The translations under genes and the position numbers were made by a program. A stretch of 64,000 bases of DNA from CALMEC01 sp963765105 (GTDB lineage Bacteria; Actinomycetota; Thermoleophilia; Miltoncostaeales; Miltoncostaeaceae), in assembly GCA_963765105.1 (NCBI GenBank), contig CAVXUW010000004.1:558001-622000 (forward strand), in the 5' to 3' direction. The notes beneath the pieces were generated by a model. It saw only the letters and a list, made by a program, of their open reading frames with translations. It was not told the DNA's origin and searched no databases. Below, one piece after another: positions 17,618 to 26,882 of this stretch. The number at the start of each line of letters is the position of its first letter. Positions within the stretch are counted from its first letter, which is position 1.

Positions 17618-18229
17618 TCAGGGCCGGGTCAGCAACTGGCGGGCGGCGTCGATCTGTCGACGCGACGCGCACCCGTGAAGGTGATCGTTGACGAGCCCCA
17701 TCGCCTGCATCAGCGCGTAAATCGTGGTGGGACCCACGAAGCGGAAGCCGCGGCGTCGCAGTTCGTTCGACAGTGCCGTCGACTCAGGCGTCACCGCGGG
17801 CACATCGGCGGGCTCACGCGGCGCACGGCGGCGGCCACGCGGCTCGAAGCTCCAGACGAAACGCGCCAGGGAACCCTCGGCCCTTTGCAGCTCGAGTGCC
17901 TGACCGGCGTTGTTGATAGTCGCTTCGATCTTGCCGCGGTGACGCACGATGCCGGCATCGCCCAGCAGACGTTCCACGTCATTCTCGCCGAAGTCGGCAA
18001 CCGTGGCGATTTTGAAGTTGGCAAAGGCGTGTCGGAACCCCTCGCGCTTCCGCAGGATGGTGAGCCACGAGAGCCCCGCCTGGAACCCTTCCAGGCTCAT
18101 CTTCTCGAACAGGCGGTCGTCGGCGGTGACGGGCATGCCCCACTCGTCGTCGTGGTACGCGACGTAGTCGGGCGCCGACCCGCACCACCAGCACCGGTCC
18201 ACGCCGTCGCCGTCGCGGATAAGGGTCAC
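17618..18229 (-). CDS. tag: DNA-3-methyladenine glycosylase I
   Basis: Removes 3-methyladenine from alkylated DNA as the first step of base excision repair. From the GTG at 18229 it has 203 residues. Tag signatures: CWWCGS near residues 12-17, YVAYHDDEWGMP near 21-32, FEKMSLEGFQAGLSW near 40-54, and FVGPTTIYALMQAMGLVNDH near 165-184. The N-terminal Cys and later Cys/His residues fit the family zinc site. Its start overlaps the stop of the PH-domain gene (GTGA). A second, unrelated alkylation-repair-type glycosylase gene follows directly in the same frame. Confidence 0.93.
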   Translation of the reverse strand: MTLIRDGDGVDRCWWCGSAPDYVAYHDDEWGMPVTADDRLFEKMSLEGFQAGLSWLTILRKREGFRHAFANFKIATVADFGENDVERLLGDAGIVRHRGKIEATINNAGQALELQRAEGSLARFVWSFEPRGRRRAPREPADVPAVTPESTALSNELRRRGFRFVGPTTIYALMQAMGLVNDHLHGCASRRQIDAARQLLTRP

Positions 18230-18717
18230 TGTGGCGCTACCCCCACTCGCTGCGCCTCGAGGCGACGGACGATCGCCCCGGGCTTGGCCACGCCCGTAAA
18301 GCGAAAGCTGGCGTCGCTCGCCTCGGTGCCGGCGGTGTCGAAATCGATCTCGCCGATGCCCAGCAGTCGCTGCCCCAACGACTGGTTGGTGTTGATGTTC
18401 TGAACCTTCTCGATGACGGTGGACTGCTCCTGCCGGTTGAGCACTCCGCGACGAATGCGGATGCGTTGGGTCGTGACGATGTAATCGGTGAGCGCCCGGC
18501 GCACCACGTCGATGATGATCACGACGAGCAGGAGCAGTACCGACAGCGCCACCCACTTCCAATACGCCATCCCCACCCCGCGGTCGTTGAGCCGCATAAT
18601 CCCGGCGAAGGACACCGGTGCTAGGGCGATCGCTCCCCACTTCGTGAGCCACCACAGATGGGACCGCGCGGCCGGATGACCGCGCCAAATGAGCTGCTCA
18701 CCTTCGTGGAGTTCCAT
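18226..18717 (-). CDS. PH-domain membrane protein (bPH_2 type)
   Basis: A 163-residue protein starting at MELHEGEQLIWRG, the characteristic opening of bacterial PH-domain proteins. Two membrane helices (about residues 24-41 and 51-72) are followed by the PH-like beta domain with LTDYIVTTQRIRIRRG near 77-92 and NTNQSLGQRLLGIG near 108-121. The family is widespread and of unknown function. It is the first gene of a coupled bPH - tag - AlkZ-like set and is divergent from acs. Confidence 0.82.
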   Translation of the reverse strand: MELHEGEQLIWRGHPAARSHLWWLTKWGAIALAPVSFAGIMRLNDRGVGMAYWKWVALSVLLLLVVIIIDVVRRALTDYIVTTQRIRIRRGVLNRQEQSTVIEKVQNINTNQSLGQRLLGIGEIDFDTAGTEASDASFRFTGVAKPGAIVRRLEAQRVGVAPQ

Positions 18718-18755
18718 GGGCAGAAAGCGTACCGCGCTCCTCGGCGGCCGAGGCG

Positions 18756-18786
18756 TAGGATGGCCGGGACAGGAATCGGTAGGAGG
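18756..18786 (+). promoter_or_regulatory. -10 box and Shine-Dalgarno of acs
   Basis: TAGGAT at 18756-18761 is a TANNNT -10 candidate; AGGAGG at 18781-18786 is a full Shine-Dalgarno 7 bases before the ATG at 18794 and fixes that start. Confidence 0.5.
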
Positions 18787-18793
18787 CAACACG

Positions 18794-20758
18794 ATGAGCG
18801 ATCAGGGACCCACGATTGAGGCCCTCCAAGTCGAGGAGCGCGTCTTTCCCCCATCCGACGACTTCGTGTCGAAAGCACGCGTCAAGGATGCGGCGATCTA
18901 CGAGACGGCACGCGGCGATCTGGAAGGGTTCTGGGCCGAGCAAGCCGCTACCCTCGACTGGATCGAACCGTGGACCCAGGTGCTCGACCGGTCGAAGGCG
19001 CCCTTCTTCAAATGGTTCCTCGGTGGCAAGCTGAACGTCTCGGTCAACTGCCTCGACCGTCACCTCGCCGAGCGTGGCGACAAGGTGGCATTCCACTGGG
19101 AAGGCGAACCGGGCGACACCCAGACCATCACGTACCGCGACCTGCATGAGCGGGTGTGCCGGTTTGCCAACGCGCTGCGCGCACAGGGCATCGGCAAGGG
19201 CGACACGGTCGCGATCTACATGGGGATGGTGCCGGAGCTGCCCGTGGCCATGCTGGCCTGCGCTCGCATCGGCGCCCCGCACACCGTCGTGTTCGGTGGC
19301 TTCAGCGCCGACGCGCTTCGTGACCGCATCCTCGACTTCGGCTGCACCGCCGTCATCACTCAAGACGAGGGGTGGCGTAACGGCAAGATCGTCCCGCTGA
19401 AGGTGAACTCCGACGACGCCCTGGTGGGCTGCGACGCCGTCACCACAGTGATCGTCGCTCAGCGCACGGGCAACGACGTGGCCTGGGTGGAGGGCCGCGA
19501 CCACTGGTACCACGAACTGGTTGCCGAGCAGCCCGCCGAGTGCGCTCCCGAGCCGATGGACGCGGAAGACCCGCTGTATGTGCTCTACACCAGCGGCACC
19601 ACCGGCAAACCCAAGGGCATCCTGCACACCACCGGCGGGTACCTGGTGGGAGTGTCCACCACCCATCGCATGATCTTCGACTTGCGCGACGACGATGTGT
19701 ACTGGTGTGCCGCCGACATCGGCTGGGTCACCGGCCACAGCTACATCGTCTACGGGCCGCTCGCCAACGGCGCCACCGGCATCCTCTACGAGGGCGCCCC
19801 CGGCACGCCGGACAAGGACCGCCTCTGGGACATCGCCGAGCGCTACCGGGCCACCATCCTCTACACGGCGCCCACCGCCATCCGCACGTTCATGAAGTGG
19901 GGCAACGAGTTCGTCGACAAGCACGACCTCTCGTCGCTGCGGCTTTTGGGGTCGGTGGGCGAGCCCATCAACCCCGAGGCCTGGGTGTGGTACCACACCC
20001 ACATCGGCGGTGGTCGCTGCCCCATCGTCGACACGTGGTGGCAAACCGAGACCGGGATGATCCTCATCAGCCCTCTCCCCGGTCTCACCCCGCTGAAGCC
20101 AGGTTCGGCGACGTTCCCCTTCCCCGGTGTGAGCGCCGACGTGGTGAACGAGGCGGGCCAGAGCGTCCCGCTCGGGCACGGTGGGTACCTGGTGCTTACC
20201 GAGCCGTGGCCGGCGATGATGCGCACCTTGTGGGGCGATGACGACCGGTACATCAGCACGTACTGGAGCCAGTACCCCGGCCTCTACCTCGCCGGTGATG
20301 GCGTCCGCCGCGACGACGAGGGTTACTTCTGGCTGCTGGGCCGTATCGACGACGTGATGAACATCTCCGGGCACCGCCTCTCCACCATCGAGATCGAAAG
20401 CGCGTTGGTCGACCACTCGTCGGTTGCCGAAGCCGCGGTGGTCGGACGTGCCGACGCGACGACCGGTCAGGCCATCGCGGCGTTCGTCACGTTGAGGTCC
20501 GGAGTGGTGGGCGACGAAAACCTCATCCAGGAGTTACGCGGTCACGTGGCCAAAAAGATCGGCCCCATCGCCCGTCCGGCGTCCATCGTCCTCACCGACG
20601 ATCTGCCGAAAACCCGCTCCGGCAAGATCATGCGGCGCCTTCTGCGCGACATCAGCGAGCAACGCCAGCTCGGCGATGTGACGACGCTGGCCAACGAGGA
20701 TGTCGTCTCCGCAATCACCGATATGGCCGAAGCTGCCCGGGCAAAAGACGAGGAATAG
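18794..20758 (+). CDS. acs: Acetyl-CoA synthetase
   Basis: AMP-forming activation of acetate to acetyl-CoA. It has 654 residues, the standard length. The P-loop-like motif YTSGTTGKPKG is near residues 262-272. The substrate-pocket segment WWQTETGM is near 415-422, YLAGDGVRRDDEGYFW near 496-511, and the hinge GRIDDVMNISGH near 514-525. The regulatory C-terminal PKTRSGKIMRR near 601-611 contains the lysine that is acetylated in Acs family members. A perfect AGGAGG precedes the start. A long antisense open frame over this gene is a codon-bias shadow. Confidence 0.97.
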   Translation: MSDQGPTIEALQVEERVFPPSDDFVSKARVKDAAIYETARGDLEGFWAEQAATLDWIEPWTQVLDRSKAPFFKWFLGGKLNVSVNCLDRHLAERGDKVAFHWEGEPGDTQTITYRDLHERVCRFANALRAQGIGKGDTVAIYMGMVPELPVAMLACARIGAPHTVVFGGFSADALRDRILDFGCTAVITQDEGWRNGKIVPLKVNSDDALVGCDAVTTVIVAQRTGNDVAWVEGRDHWYHELVAEQPAECAPEPMDAEDPLYVLYTSGTTGKPKGILHTTGGYLVGVSTTHRMIFDLRDDDVYWCAADIGWVTGHSYIVYGPLANGATGILYEGAPGTPDKDRLWDIAERYRATILYTAPTAIRTFMKWGNEFVDKHDLSSLRLLGSVGEPINPEAWVWYHTHIGGGRCPIVDTWWQTETGMILISPLPGLTPLKPGSATFPFPGVSADVVNEAGQSVPLGHGGYLVLTEPWPAMMRTLWGDDDRYISTYWSQYPGLYLAGDGVRRDDEGYFWLLGRIDDVMNISGHRLSTIEIESALVDHSSVAEAAVVGRADATTGQAIAAFVTLRSGVVGDENLIQELRGHVAKKIGPIARPASIVLTDDLPKTRSGKIMRRLLRDISEQRQLGDVTTLANEDVVSAITDMAEAARAKDEE

Positions 20759-20903
20759 CACCGTTTCGGAGGGGAAACTCCCCTGCGTTCCCCAACAAAC
20801 TGCCGAACGTGGAGAAAATGGGGTCTCCATCCCCACTGAGGAGCGATCGATGATTGCCCCTTCCCGTCGCCGCAATATCGTGAGAACGCCCATACCAAGC
20901 CAA

Positions 20904-20932
20904 TTGTGCCGTCCGAGGGGTGCTGCTAGCGT
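20904..20932 (+). promoter_or_regulatory. Promoter of the HU gene
   Basis: TTGTGC at 20904-20909, a 17-base spacer, and TAGCGT at 20927-20932, followed by about 60 bases of leader with GAAGGG at 20988-20993, 7 bases before the ATG. The 242 bases between acs and HU hold no other gene I can support; a 55-codon frame starting at 20850 after a purine-rich GAGGAG overlaps the HU start and is not convincing. Confidence 0.6.
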
Positions 20933-21000
20933 CATCTCAACCGGTGGTTCACAGGAGCCATCGGAGTACTCGCCCGTTCACACACGAAGGGATGTCCCGA

Positions 21001-21291
21001 ATGACCAAGGCTGAGTTCGTTCAGAAGGTCGCAAAGCGAGCCGGCTTGAGCCAGGCGGACGCAGGTCGTGCCGTTCAGTCGGTTCTCGACGAGATCAGCG
21101 ATTCGCTCAAGGGCGGCGACGACGTTCAGTTCGCCGGCTTCGGCAAGTTCTCCGTCGCGAAGCGCGCTGCCCGCACGGGCGTCAACCCGCGCAACCCCGG
21201 CACAAAGATTCAGATTCCGGCCCGCACCGTCCCGAAGTTCACCCCCGGAGCCGTCCTCAAAGAGACCGTCGACGGCAAGCGCAAGAAGTAG
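21001..21291 (+). CDS. HU-family nucleoid DNA-binding protein
   Basis: Small histone-like protein that bends and compacts DNA as a dimer. It has 96 residues. The N-terminal helices begin MTKAEFVQKVAKRAGLS, then FAGFGKFSVAKRAARTG near 46-62, and the DNA-arm region NPRNPGTKIQIPA near 65-77 with the intercalating Pro. It ends in a short KRKK tail and lacks the long Lys/Ala-rich C-terminal extension of mycobacterial HupB. The start is fixed by GAAGGG 7 bases upstream. A strong terminator follows. Confidence 0.97.
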   Translation: MTKAEFVQKVAKRAGLSQADAGRAVQSVLDEISDSLKGGDDVQFAGFGKFSVAKRAARTGVNPRNPGTKIQIPARTVPKFTPGAVLKETVDGKRKK

Positions 21292-21322
21292 TTCCGCATC
21301 GGGCTCCCGCACCCGAACGACG

Positions 21323-21363
21323 AATGACGAAACGGACGCGCCCACAGCGCGTCCGTTGTCATT
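21323..21363 (+). terminator. Terminator of the HU gene
   Basis: AACGGACGCG (21331-21340) pairs perfectly with CGCGTCCGTT (21348-21357) across a 7-base loop. The stem extends outward by AATGAC (21323-21328) with GTCATT (21358-21363), leaving a 2-base bulge. The strand then reads TTGGG. This is the strongest intrinsic-terminator-like structure in the first half of the window. Confidence 0.8.
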
Positions 21364-21495
21364 TGGGAGCACGCGGGAGCGGGGTCACGCTGGCACCATG
21401 CGAGACGTAAGGGCAACGTGAATCCTCTGTGAGAAGTTTGTACGCCGTGTCCCCTGGCCGTTGACCGTCCACGCGTCACTGGCGAGACTCGCCGC

Positions 21496-22458
21496 ATGAA
21501 AATTCGCGCCCTCGTCATCACGATTGGTCTGCTGCCGTTCGGTGCTGCCGTCCCGAGTGCCGTCGCAGTCCCCGACGCCGAACTCTTCCCAGATGTCGAG
21601 AGCTGTGACGACAGCCGCCTCGCCGACTTCAACGCGTCCTGGTTCGGCGCGCCCGGGACGTTGGGCCTGTCACGGTCCAAGTGGGTGCCACAGGGCATGG
21701 CCTACTACCCGAAACGCGACTGGATCGTGGTCTCGTATTACGACAGCACGAACGAGCAGAGTTCGCTCATCGAGATCTCCCGCCGGAGTGACTTCGCACG
21801 TGTCAAGCGCCTGGCGCTCCCAACAAACCTGATTCCCCGAGGAGGCCACGTCGGCGGTCTCGCCATCGGGAAAGGAAACCTCTACGTCACGAACTCGGTC
21901 GGCAACGGTGCCAACGTTTTTCGCTTCTCGATGAGATCTGTTGAGGCGCTGGGGCGTGGCGAGACCATGTCGGCCGCCGCAACGTACCGGCTTGCCGCGG
22001 CGTCGTACGCCAGCTTCCATCGCGGGAACCTCTTCGTCGGATCGTTCGACGGGAACCGTCTCTATCGCTACGACACCGATGGCTCGGGCAACCCACCCAC
22101 CGACTCGTCCGGGCGCTCCATCGTGGCAGAGAGCTGGGCGACCCCGTCGAAGGTGCAGGGCCTCGCCGTAAGCAATCAACACTTCGTGTTCAGCCGATCA
22201 TTTGGGCGACGCAACCTGAGTGCGTTGACCGTCCGCGATCGCCGAACAGGGGCCGAGCGCAACGAACACGCGCGCAACATGTCCGAGGGCATCACCTGGG
22301 CACCGGCAAACTACCCCCGGCGCATCAACGTCCCCAGCCTCTACATGGTTTTCGAGTCAACGTCGACGGCCTTTGACGGCACCCCCGGCATCCCCCTCGA
22401 CAGGACATCGTGTCGCTCCAACCGCGTGTGGTTCACGCCGAGGTCATCGCTCCTCTAA
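21496..22458 (+). CDS. Secreted protein of unknown function (propeller-like)
   Basis: A 320-residue protein with a cleavable signal peptide (MKIRALVITIGLLPFGAAV, hydrophobic core about residues 5-24, likely cut near AVA at 22-25). The mature part has strand-rich repeats of the kind LYVTNSVG, LFVGSFDGNRLYRYD, QGLAVSNQHFVFSRSFG, which suggest a beta-propeller. Two Cys near 37 and 304 could form a disulfide. No family name recognised. It stands alone behind the HU terminator, and no convincing promoter hexamers were found in the 130 bases before it. Confidence 0.7.
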   Translation: MKIRALVITIGLLPFGAAVPSAVAVPDAELFPDVESCDDSRLADFNASWFGAPGTLGLSRSKWVPQGMAYYPKRDWIVVSYYDSTNEQSSLIEISRRSDFARVKRLALPTNLIPRGGHVGGLAIGKGNLYVTNSVGNGANVFRFSMRSVEALGRGETMSAAATYRLAAASYASFHRGNLFVGSFDGNRLYRYDTDGSGNPPTDSSGRSIVAESWATPSKVQGLAVSNQHFVFSRSFGRRNLSALTVRDRRTGAERNEHARNMSEGITWAPANYPRRINVPSLYMVFESTSTAFDGTPGIPLDRTSCRSNRVWFTPRSSLL

Positions 22459-22537
22459 CACCGCCGAGCGAATAGGCGGTAAAGACAACCGTCCTGACGG
22501 CCCGCGGGGCGCGCCGATCCGGGTATCGTCCTTCACG

Positions 22538-23544
22538 ATGCGTTTCTTGGTGTTGGGCGGAACAGCGTGGCTCGGTCGATGCATCGCGCTCACTGCCGTT
22601 CGGGCGGGGCACGCGGTGACGTGCTTGGCGCGCGGGGGTCCGGCAAAATGCCGGACGGCGTGGCGTTCGTACGGGCGGATCGCACGAAACCCGGCGCCTA
22701 CGCCACGGTGGCGAGGCAGACCTGGGACGTCGTGGTTGATGTCGCGCGTCAGCCCGGGCAGGTCAAAAGCGCCGTGGACGCACTGGCAGGTCGCACCGGG
22801 CTCGTCATCTTCATCTCGTCCGGCAACGTGTATGCCGACCACCGTACCCCCGGACAGAACGAAAGCGGTGCGCTGCTGCCGGCGCTGGAGATTGATGTCA
22901 TGGTCACCGACGATGCGTACGGACAGGCCAAAGTTGCGTGCGAGCAACACGTCCAACGTGCCTTGGGTCCCGAGCGCACGTTGATCGCGCGGGTCGGCCT
23001 CATCGGCGGCCCCGGCGACATCTTCGACCGAACCGGCTACTGGCCACTGCGCTTTGCCCGTCCCGCCTCTCCGGACGGCGCTGTGCTGGTACCCGACGCC
23101 CCAACCCTGCCGACCCAAGTCATTGACGTCCGCGACCTCGCCACGTGGATCGTTGATGCCGGCAGCCGCGGCGTTGCGGGCGTCGTCAACGCGACGGGCG
23201 AGACCATCCCGTTTCAGCAGCACCTCGACATCGCCCGCGCGGTGGCCGGACACACCGGACCCGTGGTACCCGCCGACCCACAGTGGCTGCTCTCCCGGGG
23301 CGTGCAGGAGTGGATGGGCGAGCGCTCGCTGCCTCTGTGGCTCGCCGACCCCGACTGGTTCGGTTTCAACGCCAACGACAGCAGCAGGGCACGGGCCGCC
23401 GGGTTGACGACCCGTCCTCTTGAGCAAACTCTCGCGGACACCCTGGCGTGGGAACGGACCAGAGACCCTGGCCACACCCGGCGGGCGGGCCTCTCCGACA
23501 CCGACGAGCGAGCGCTGCTTGCCGCGCTCGAGCGCGAGGCATGA
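22538..23544 (+). pseudogene. NAD-dependent epimerase/reductase, interrupted by a one-base deletion
   Basis: An SDR-fold protein. The N-terminal Rossmann segment begins at the ATG at 22538 (MRFLVLGGTAWLGR) and runs to LARGG near 22638. The remainder (MPDGVAFVRADR, VVDVARQPGQV, SSGNVYADH, the catalytic-type YGQAK near the middle, and a C-terminal NmrA/epimerase part) is in another frame to the TGA at 23542. Adding one G to the five-G run at 22634-22638 restores one 335-residue protein. A homopolymer sequencing error is at least as likely as a real mutation. Substrate unknown; the family resembles reductases acting on nucleotide sugars or small ketones. Confidence 0.8.
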
Positions 23545-23624
23545 GACACCCAAATGGGGATACCGAAAGCGAAACGACGTCCAGCTGACGCCGCCCCGAT
23601 CCATGGGGCCCAAAATGAAGCTGC

Positions 23625-23630
23625 CATAAT
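23625..23630 (+). promoter_or_regulatory. -10 box CATAAT for a leaderless start
   Basis: CATAAT ends 6 bases before the GTG at 23637, with no ribosome binding site; compare GATAAT at 14641. Confidence 0.45.
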
Positions 23631-23636
23631 CGACGG

Positions 23637-25430
23637 GTGAGTAGCCGCCCTGTTCGTCACCTGCTCAGCCTGCAGGATGTCTGGAAAGGCTACGGCAGCC
23701 GCTCGGTGCTGGAAGGAGTGTCCCTCGGGATCTCGGCCGGTGAGCGCATCGGGGTGGTGGGAAGAAACGGCGACGGCAAGTCCACGCTTCTGCAGCTCAT
23801 CGCGGGCACGATAGCGGCGGACACAGGCCTGGTTACCCGCACTGGCAACCTCGACGTTAAGTCGATCGCCCAAGCCGACGACCTTGATGACACCACGACG
23901 ATCCGCCACGAACTCGTCGGTGGACGGGCCGACCACGAGTGGGCGTCCGACTCCCGTTTTCGCGAGGTGCTCGATGGGCTTCTGGGCGGCGTGGAGATGG
24001 GCCGGTTTCCCGAGGGACTCGACTCGGCCATCGCGCCCCTCTCCGGTGGTGAGCGGCGCCGCATCTCACTCGCCAAGCTCCTGCTGGGAAACCCCGAGCT
24101 ACTCCTCCTCGACGAGCCCACGAACCATCTCGATGTCGAGGGCGTGGCGTGGCTTGCCCATCACTTGGCGCGCCGGCGTGGTTCGCTGGTGGTCGTCACC
24201 CACGATCGATGGTTTCTCGACGCGGTGTGTACCCACACGTGGGAGGTCAGCGACGGCCGGGTCTACCAGTACGAAGGTGGCTACGCGGCGTTCGTGCTGG
24301 CTCGCGCTGAACGTGACCGCCAGGCCGCGGCCACTGATGTGCGCCGCCGCAACCTGCTGCGCAAGGAGCTTGCGTGGTTGCAGCGCGGCGCCCCGGCCCG
24401 CACTGCCAAACCCAAGTTCCGAATCGATGCCGCCAACGCCCTGATCGCCGACGAGCCCGAGGCACGCAACCGCGCCGAGCTTCTGCGCTTCGCCAGCGTG
24501 CGCCTCGGCAACAAAGTCCTCGACGCCAACGACATGTCGGTGACCTTCGGCGACCGGGCACTTCTGCGGAACCTCACCTGGCGGCTCGGGCCTGGCGACC
24601 GTGTCGCACTGGTGGGCGTGAACGGATCGGGCAAGACCACCCTCGTCAGGGTGCTCGCCGGCGAGTTGGAGCCCAACGCCGGTGAGGTCACCCGCGGCAC
24701 GACCGTGCGCCTGGCGTATCTGTCACAAGACACGGCCGAGGTGCCGGGCCACCTGAGGGTGCTCGAGGCGGTCGAAAGCGTGCGGCTACGCACGACGCTC
24801 GGCGACGGACGGGAGATGACCGCCGGAACGATGTGCGAGCGCTTCGGCTTTGCGGGTGCGCGTGGACGGACGTTGGTGCGCGATCTCTCGGGCGGCGAGC
24901 GGCGGCGCCTTCAGCTGATGCGACTGTTGATGGACGAGCCAAACGTGCTCCTCCTTGACGAGCCGACCAACGATCTCGACATCGCGACCTTGAATGCCCT
25001 GGAGGATCTGCTCGATGGGTGGCCGGGCACGTTGATCGTGGTGAGTCACGATCGCTATTTCGTCGAGCGGGTGTGCGACAACATCTACGCGCTCGACGAG
25101 CACGGCTCCATCCGTCACCTGCCGGGCGGCATCGACCAGTACCTGGAGATACGAGCCGGCGCAGCCGTCCCGCCCGCCGCGAAACCCGCCCCCACGAAAG
25201 CCGTGCCGTCAGGCGCTGCCCTGAAGGCCGCACGAAAAGAGGTGCAGAAGCTCGAACGCGAGCTCACAAGCCTGACCGAGCGCGAACAGATCGTGCACGC
25301 CCTCATCATCGAGGCTTCACACGATCACACACGACTGATCGACCTCTACGCCGAGCTCAAAACACTCAACCTCCGTCGCGAGACCGCGGAGGATGCCTGG
25401 CTCGAAGCCAGCGAGGCGCTGTCCCGCTAG
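23637..25430 (+). CDS. ABC-F family ATPase (Uup/EttA-like)
   Basis: A 597-residue protein with two ABC ATPase domains and no membrane segment, the ABC-F layout of ribosome-associated translation factors. Domain 1 has Walker A GRNGDGKST near residues 42-50, LSGGERRR near 136-143 and LLLDEPTNHLD near 156-166. A linker of about residues 230-290 is rich in Arg/Lys. Domain 2 has GVNGSGKTT near 325-333, LSGGERRRLQL near 418-428 and LLLDEPTNDLD near 439-449. A C-terminal coiled coil (about 525-597), as in Uup, follows a Pro/Ala-rich spacer. The GTG start is probably leaderless. Confidence 0.9.
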   Translation: MSSRPVRHLLSLQDVWKGYGSRSVLEGVSLGISAGERIGVVGRNGDGKSTLLQLIAGTIAADTGLVTRTGNLDVKSIAQADDLDDTTTIRHELVGGRADHEWASDSRFREVLDGLLGGVEMGRFPEGLDSAIAPLSGGERRRISLAKLLLGNPELLLLDEPTNHLDVEGVAWLAHHLARRRGSLVVVTHDRWFLDAVCTHTWEVSDGRVYQYEGGYAAFVLARAERDRQAAATDVRRRNLLRKELAWLQRGAPARTAKPKFRIDAANALIADEPEARNRAELLRFASVRLGNKVLDANDMSVTFGDRALLRNLTWRLGPGDRVALVGVNGSGKTTLVRVLAGELEPNAGEVTRGTTVRLAYLSQDTAEVPGHLRVLEAVESVRLRTTLGDGREMTAGTMCERFGFAGARGRTLVRDLSGGERRRLQLMRLLMDEPNVLLLDEPTNDLDIATLNALEDLLDGWPGTLIVVSHDRYFVERVCDNIYALDEHGSIRHLPGGIDQYLEIRAGAAVPPAAKPAPTKAVPSGAALKAARKEVQKLERELTSLTEREQIVHALIIEASHDHTRLIDLYAELKTLNLRRETAEDAWLEASEALSR

Positions 25431-25615
25431 CCAGAACGCCATTCACTCCCGACTGAGAGGGATCATCACGAAGGATGGCTGTCGAGAGCCAAGGTAAAAG
25501 AAGAGTTACGACGGCCCACGATCCAAGCCACCCTCGCCATGAACATGGTTCCTTTTATGGTCCTGCGTTGTGGCCCCTCGATGAGCTCCGACTGATTTCA
25601 ATCGCGTCGCCATCG

Positions 25616-25798
25616 TCAGTAGCCACGATTCTTCTGCTCAGCCCAATAGGCGCTCGCCCGGTCGTTAACGCGTCGCACTGCGGGAAAGACCGGGGCGGTC
25701 ACCACGACGAGCGGGAGCATCAACACGATGTACGGGGCGATTAGATCGATGACACGCACTGCTCGAGAGTCGGCTCGTTGATGCAGGCAGTGGCGCAT
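25616..25798 (-). CDS. Short hydrophobic ORF, possible single-helix membrane protein
   Basis: About 60 codons with one clear membrane helix (IAPYIVLMLPLVVVTAPVF) and a polar, aromatic tail ending AYWAEQKNRGY. The composition looks protein-like, but there is no ribosome binding site and no recognised family. It could be a genuine small protein or the tail of a decayed gene. It sits in a roughly 490-base stretch (25431-25924) in which I see nothing else that I can support. Confidence 0.3.
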   Translation of the reverse strand: MRHCLHQRADSRAVRVIDLIAPYIVLMLPLVVVTAPVFPAVRRVNDRASAYWAEQKNRGY

Positions 25799-25924
25799 CT
25801 CTTAGGCCGGCCAGGCGATCTGACCGGTTGTCGAGCGCGTACACGAGAGGTGCAGGGAGCGAGATGGCCGAGGCGTTCTGCGTTGCGACGTTTGGCACAC
25901 GCTAACCACCGCTCATGATCATGT

Positions 25925-26317
25925 TTATGGGAGACGAAGTCGTCTGCCGGTTTCTTCGGCCTCGTCGGGGGTGAGTAGCGCATTGTTGTCGGTGAGGGCT
26001 CCTCGAGCGGCGTCGTAGTCTGACCAATCGATCCGTCGGGCGAAGTCCTGTGCGAAAGTGAGCACCCCGTGTTTTTCGGCCGGATGCGACCACAGCCGCA
26101 TAGATCCCGCCGTAGGCTCGAGCCGACCAATCTGCCATGCCTCGATGTCGACGCGTTCCTCACTGACCTGCGGTCGCTGTGCGAGGGGATCGGTTGGCTG
26201 AAAGGCGAGGACGACGTCGACCGGTGACGGGACCTGTGAGCTGAATCCGAAACCGCGCCCGCGAGGCCTGTCCGGGTAGCAAGTAGTGCTATTTGCCCAG
26301 TGAGGTCTGACGACCAA
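25925..26317 (-). CDS. Hypothetical protein, start uncertain
   Basis: Not recognised. The open frame has 130 codons from a TTG. The part from about residue 30 onward (PSPVDVVLAFQPTDPLAQRP, then RVDIEAWQIGRLEP, and a polar C-terminus with DWSDYDAARGALTD) has normal protein composition, while the first 28 residues look non-coding. No Shine-Dalgarno and no -10 box was found at the expected place. It may be a fragment of a larger ancestral gene, in keeping with the decayed character of this region. Confidence 0.4.
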   Translation of the reverse strand: MVVRPHWANSTTCYPDRPRGRGFGFSSQVPSPVDVVLAFQPTDPLAQRPQVSEERVDIEAWQIGRLEPTAGSMRLWSHPAEKHGVLTFAQDFARRIDWSDYDAARGALTDNNALLTPDEAEETGRRLRLP

Positions 26318-26449
26318 GGCTCGACCACCTCACCAACACCGCCGGACGGTCCGCCCATCGGCGAACACGGCCGGACGTGTCGCCTTTGTGCAAAAAGACA
26401 CGTCGTTGACGACGACTGCGCGCCCGACGCAACGGTAGGACACTGGTCG

Positions 26450-26882
26450 TCACCGGCCGGCGATGTAGCGCTCCAGCTGTTCGATAACGAAATCCTTGTC
26501 GGCAACGAGCTCCTTGACCACATCGCCGATGCTGATGATGCCGACGACCTCGTCGTTATCCAGCACCGGCAAGTGCCGGGTACGCCGCTCGGTCATGAGC
26601 GCCATGCACTCATCGATCGTGGTATCGGGCGAGACGTAGAGCACGGCCTCTTCCATGACGTCACGTACGGATCCTTCGACACAGGACGATCCTCGCCGAG
26701 CGACACATCTCGCGAATTGGCGCTCATCGAACAGTCCGACCAGCTTGCCCGCCTTCGCAGACGAGGAGCGAGCCGATGTTGTGCGCGCGCATGCGCGCCA
26801 AAGCCTGCTGCACCGGGACGGTCGGGGCGACGGACCGAGCGGCGTCACCCTTTGCCTGGAGTATCGACCTCACAGTGGTCAT
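26450..26882 (-). pseudogene. Two-CBS-domain protein, interrupted by a one-base insertion
   Basis: CBS pairs bind adenosyl ligands and act as energy or nucleotide sensors. The gene starts at the ATG at 26882 (MTTVRSILQAKG) with GGGAGG 5 bases upstream. CBS1 reads VPVQQALARMRAHNIGSLLV, and the frame is lost in the GGCGGGC at 26747-26753. The rest (GKLVGLFDERQFAR, then CBS2 with TTIDECMALMTERRTRHLPV and VVGIISIGDVVKELV) lies one base away, to the stop at 26450. Deleting one base gives a continuous 143-residue protein, exactly the family's usual size. Confidence 0.82.

Noticed and set aside
18698..20416. A 572-codon open frame antisense to acs
   Set aside because: It has the Val/His/Gly/Arg-rich composition of a shadow of GC-rich coding DNA, and acs on the other strand is certain.
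20759..20850. Short G/C hairpins after acs considered as a terminator
   Set aside because: Stems of only 4-5 bp and no T-run; too weak to call.
20850..21014. A 55-codon frame after GAGGAG upstream of HU
   Set aside because: It overlaps the HU start, contains the HU promoter, and its residues look random.
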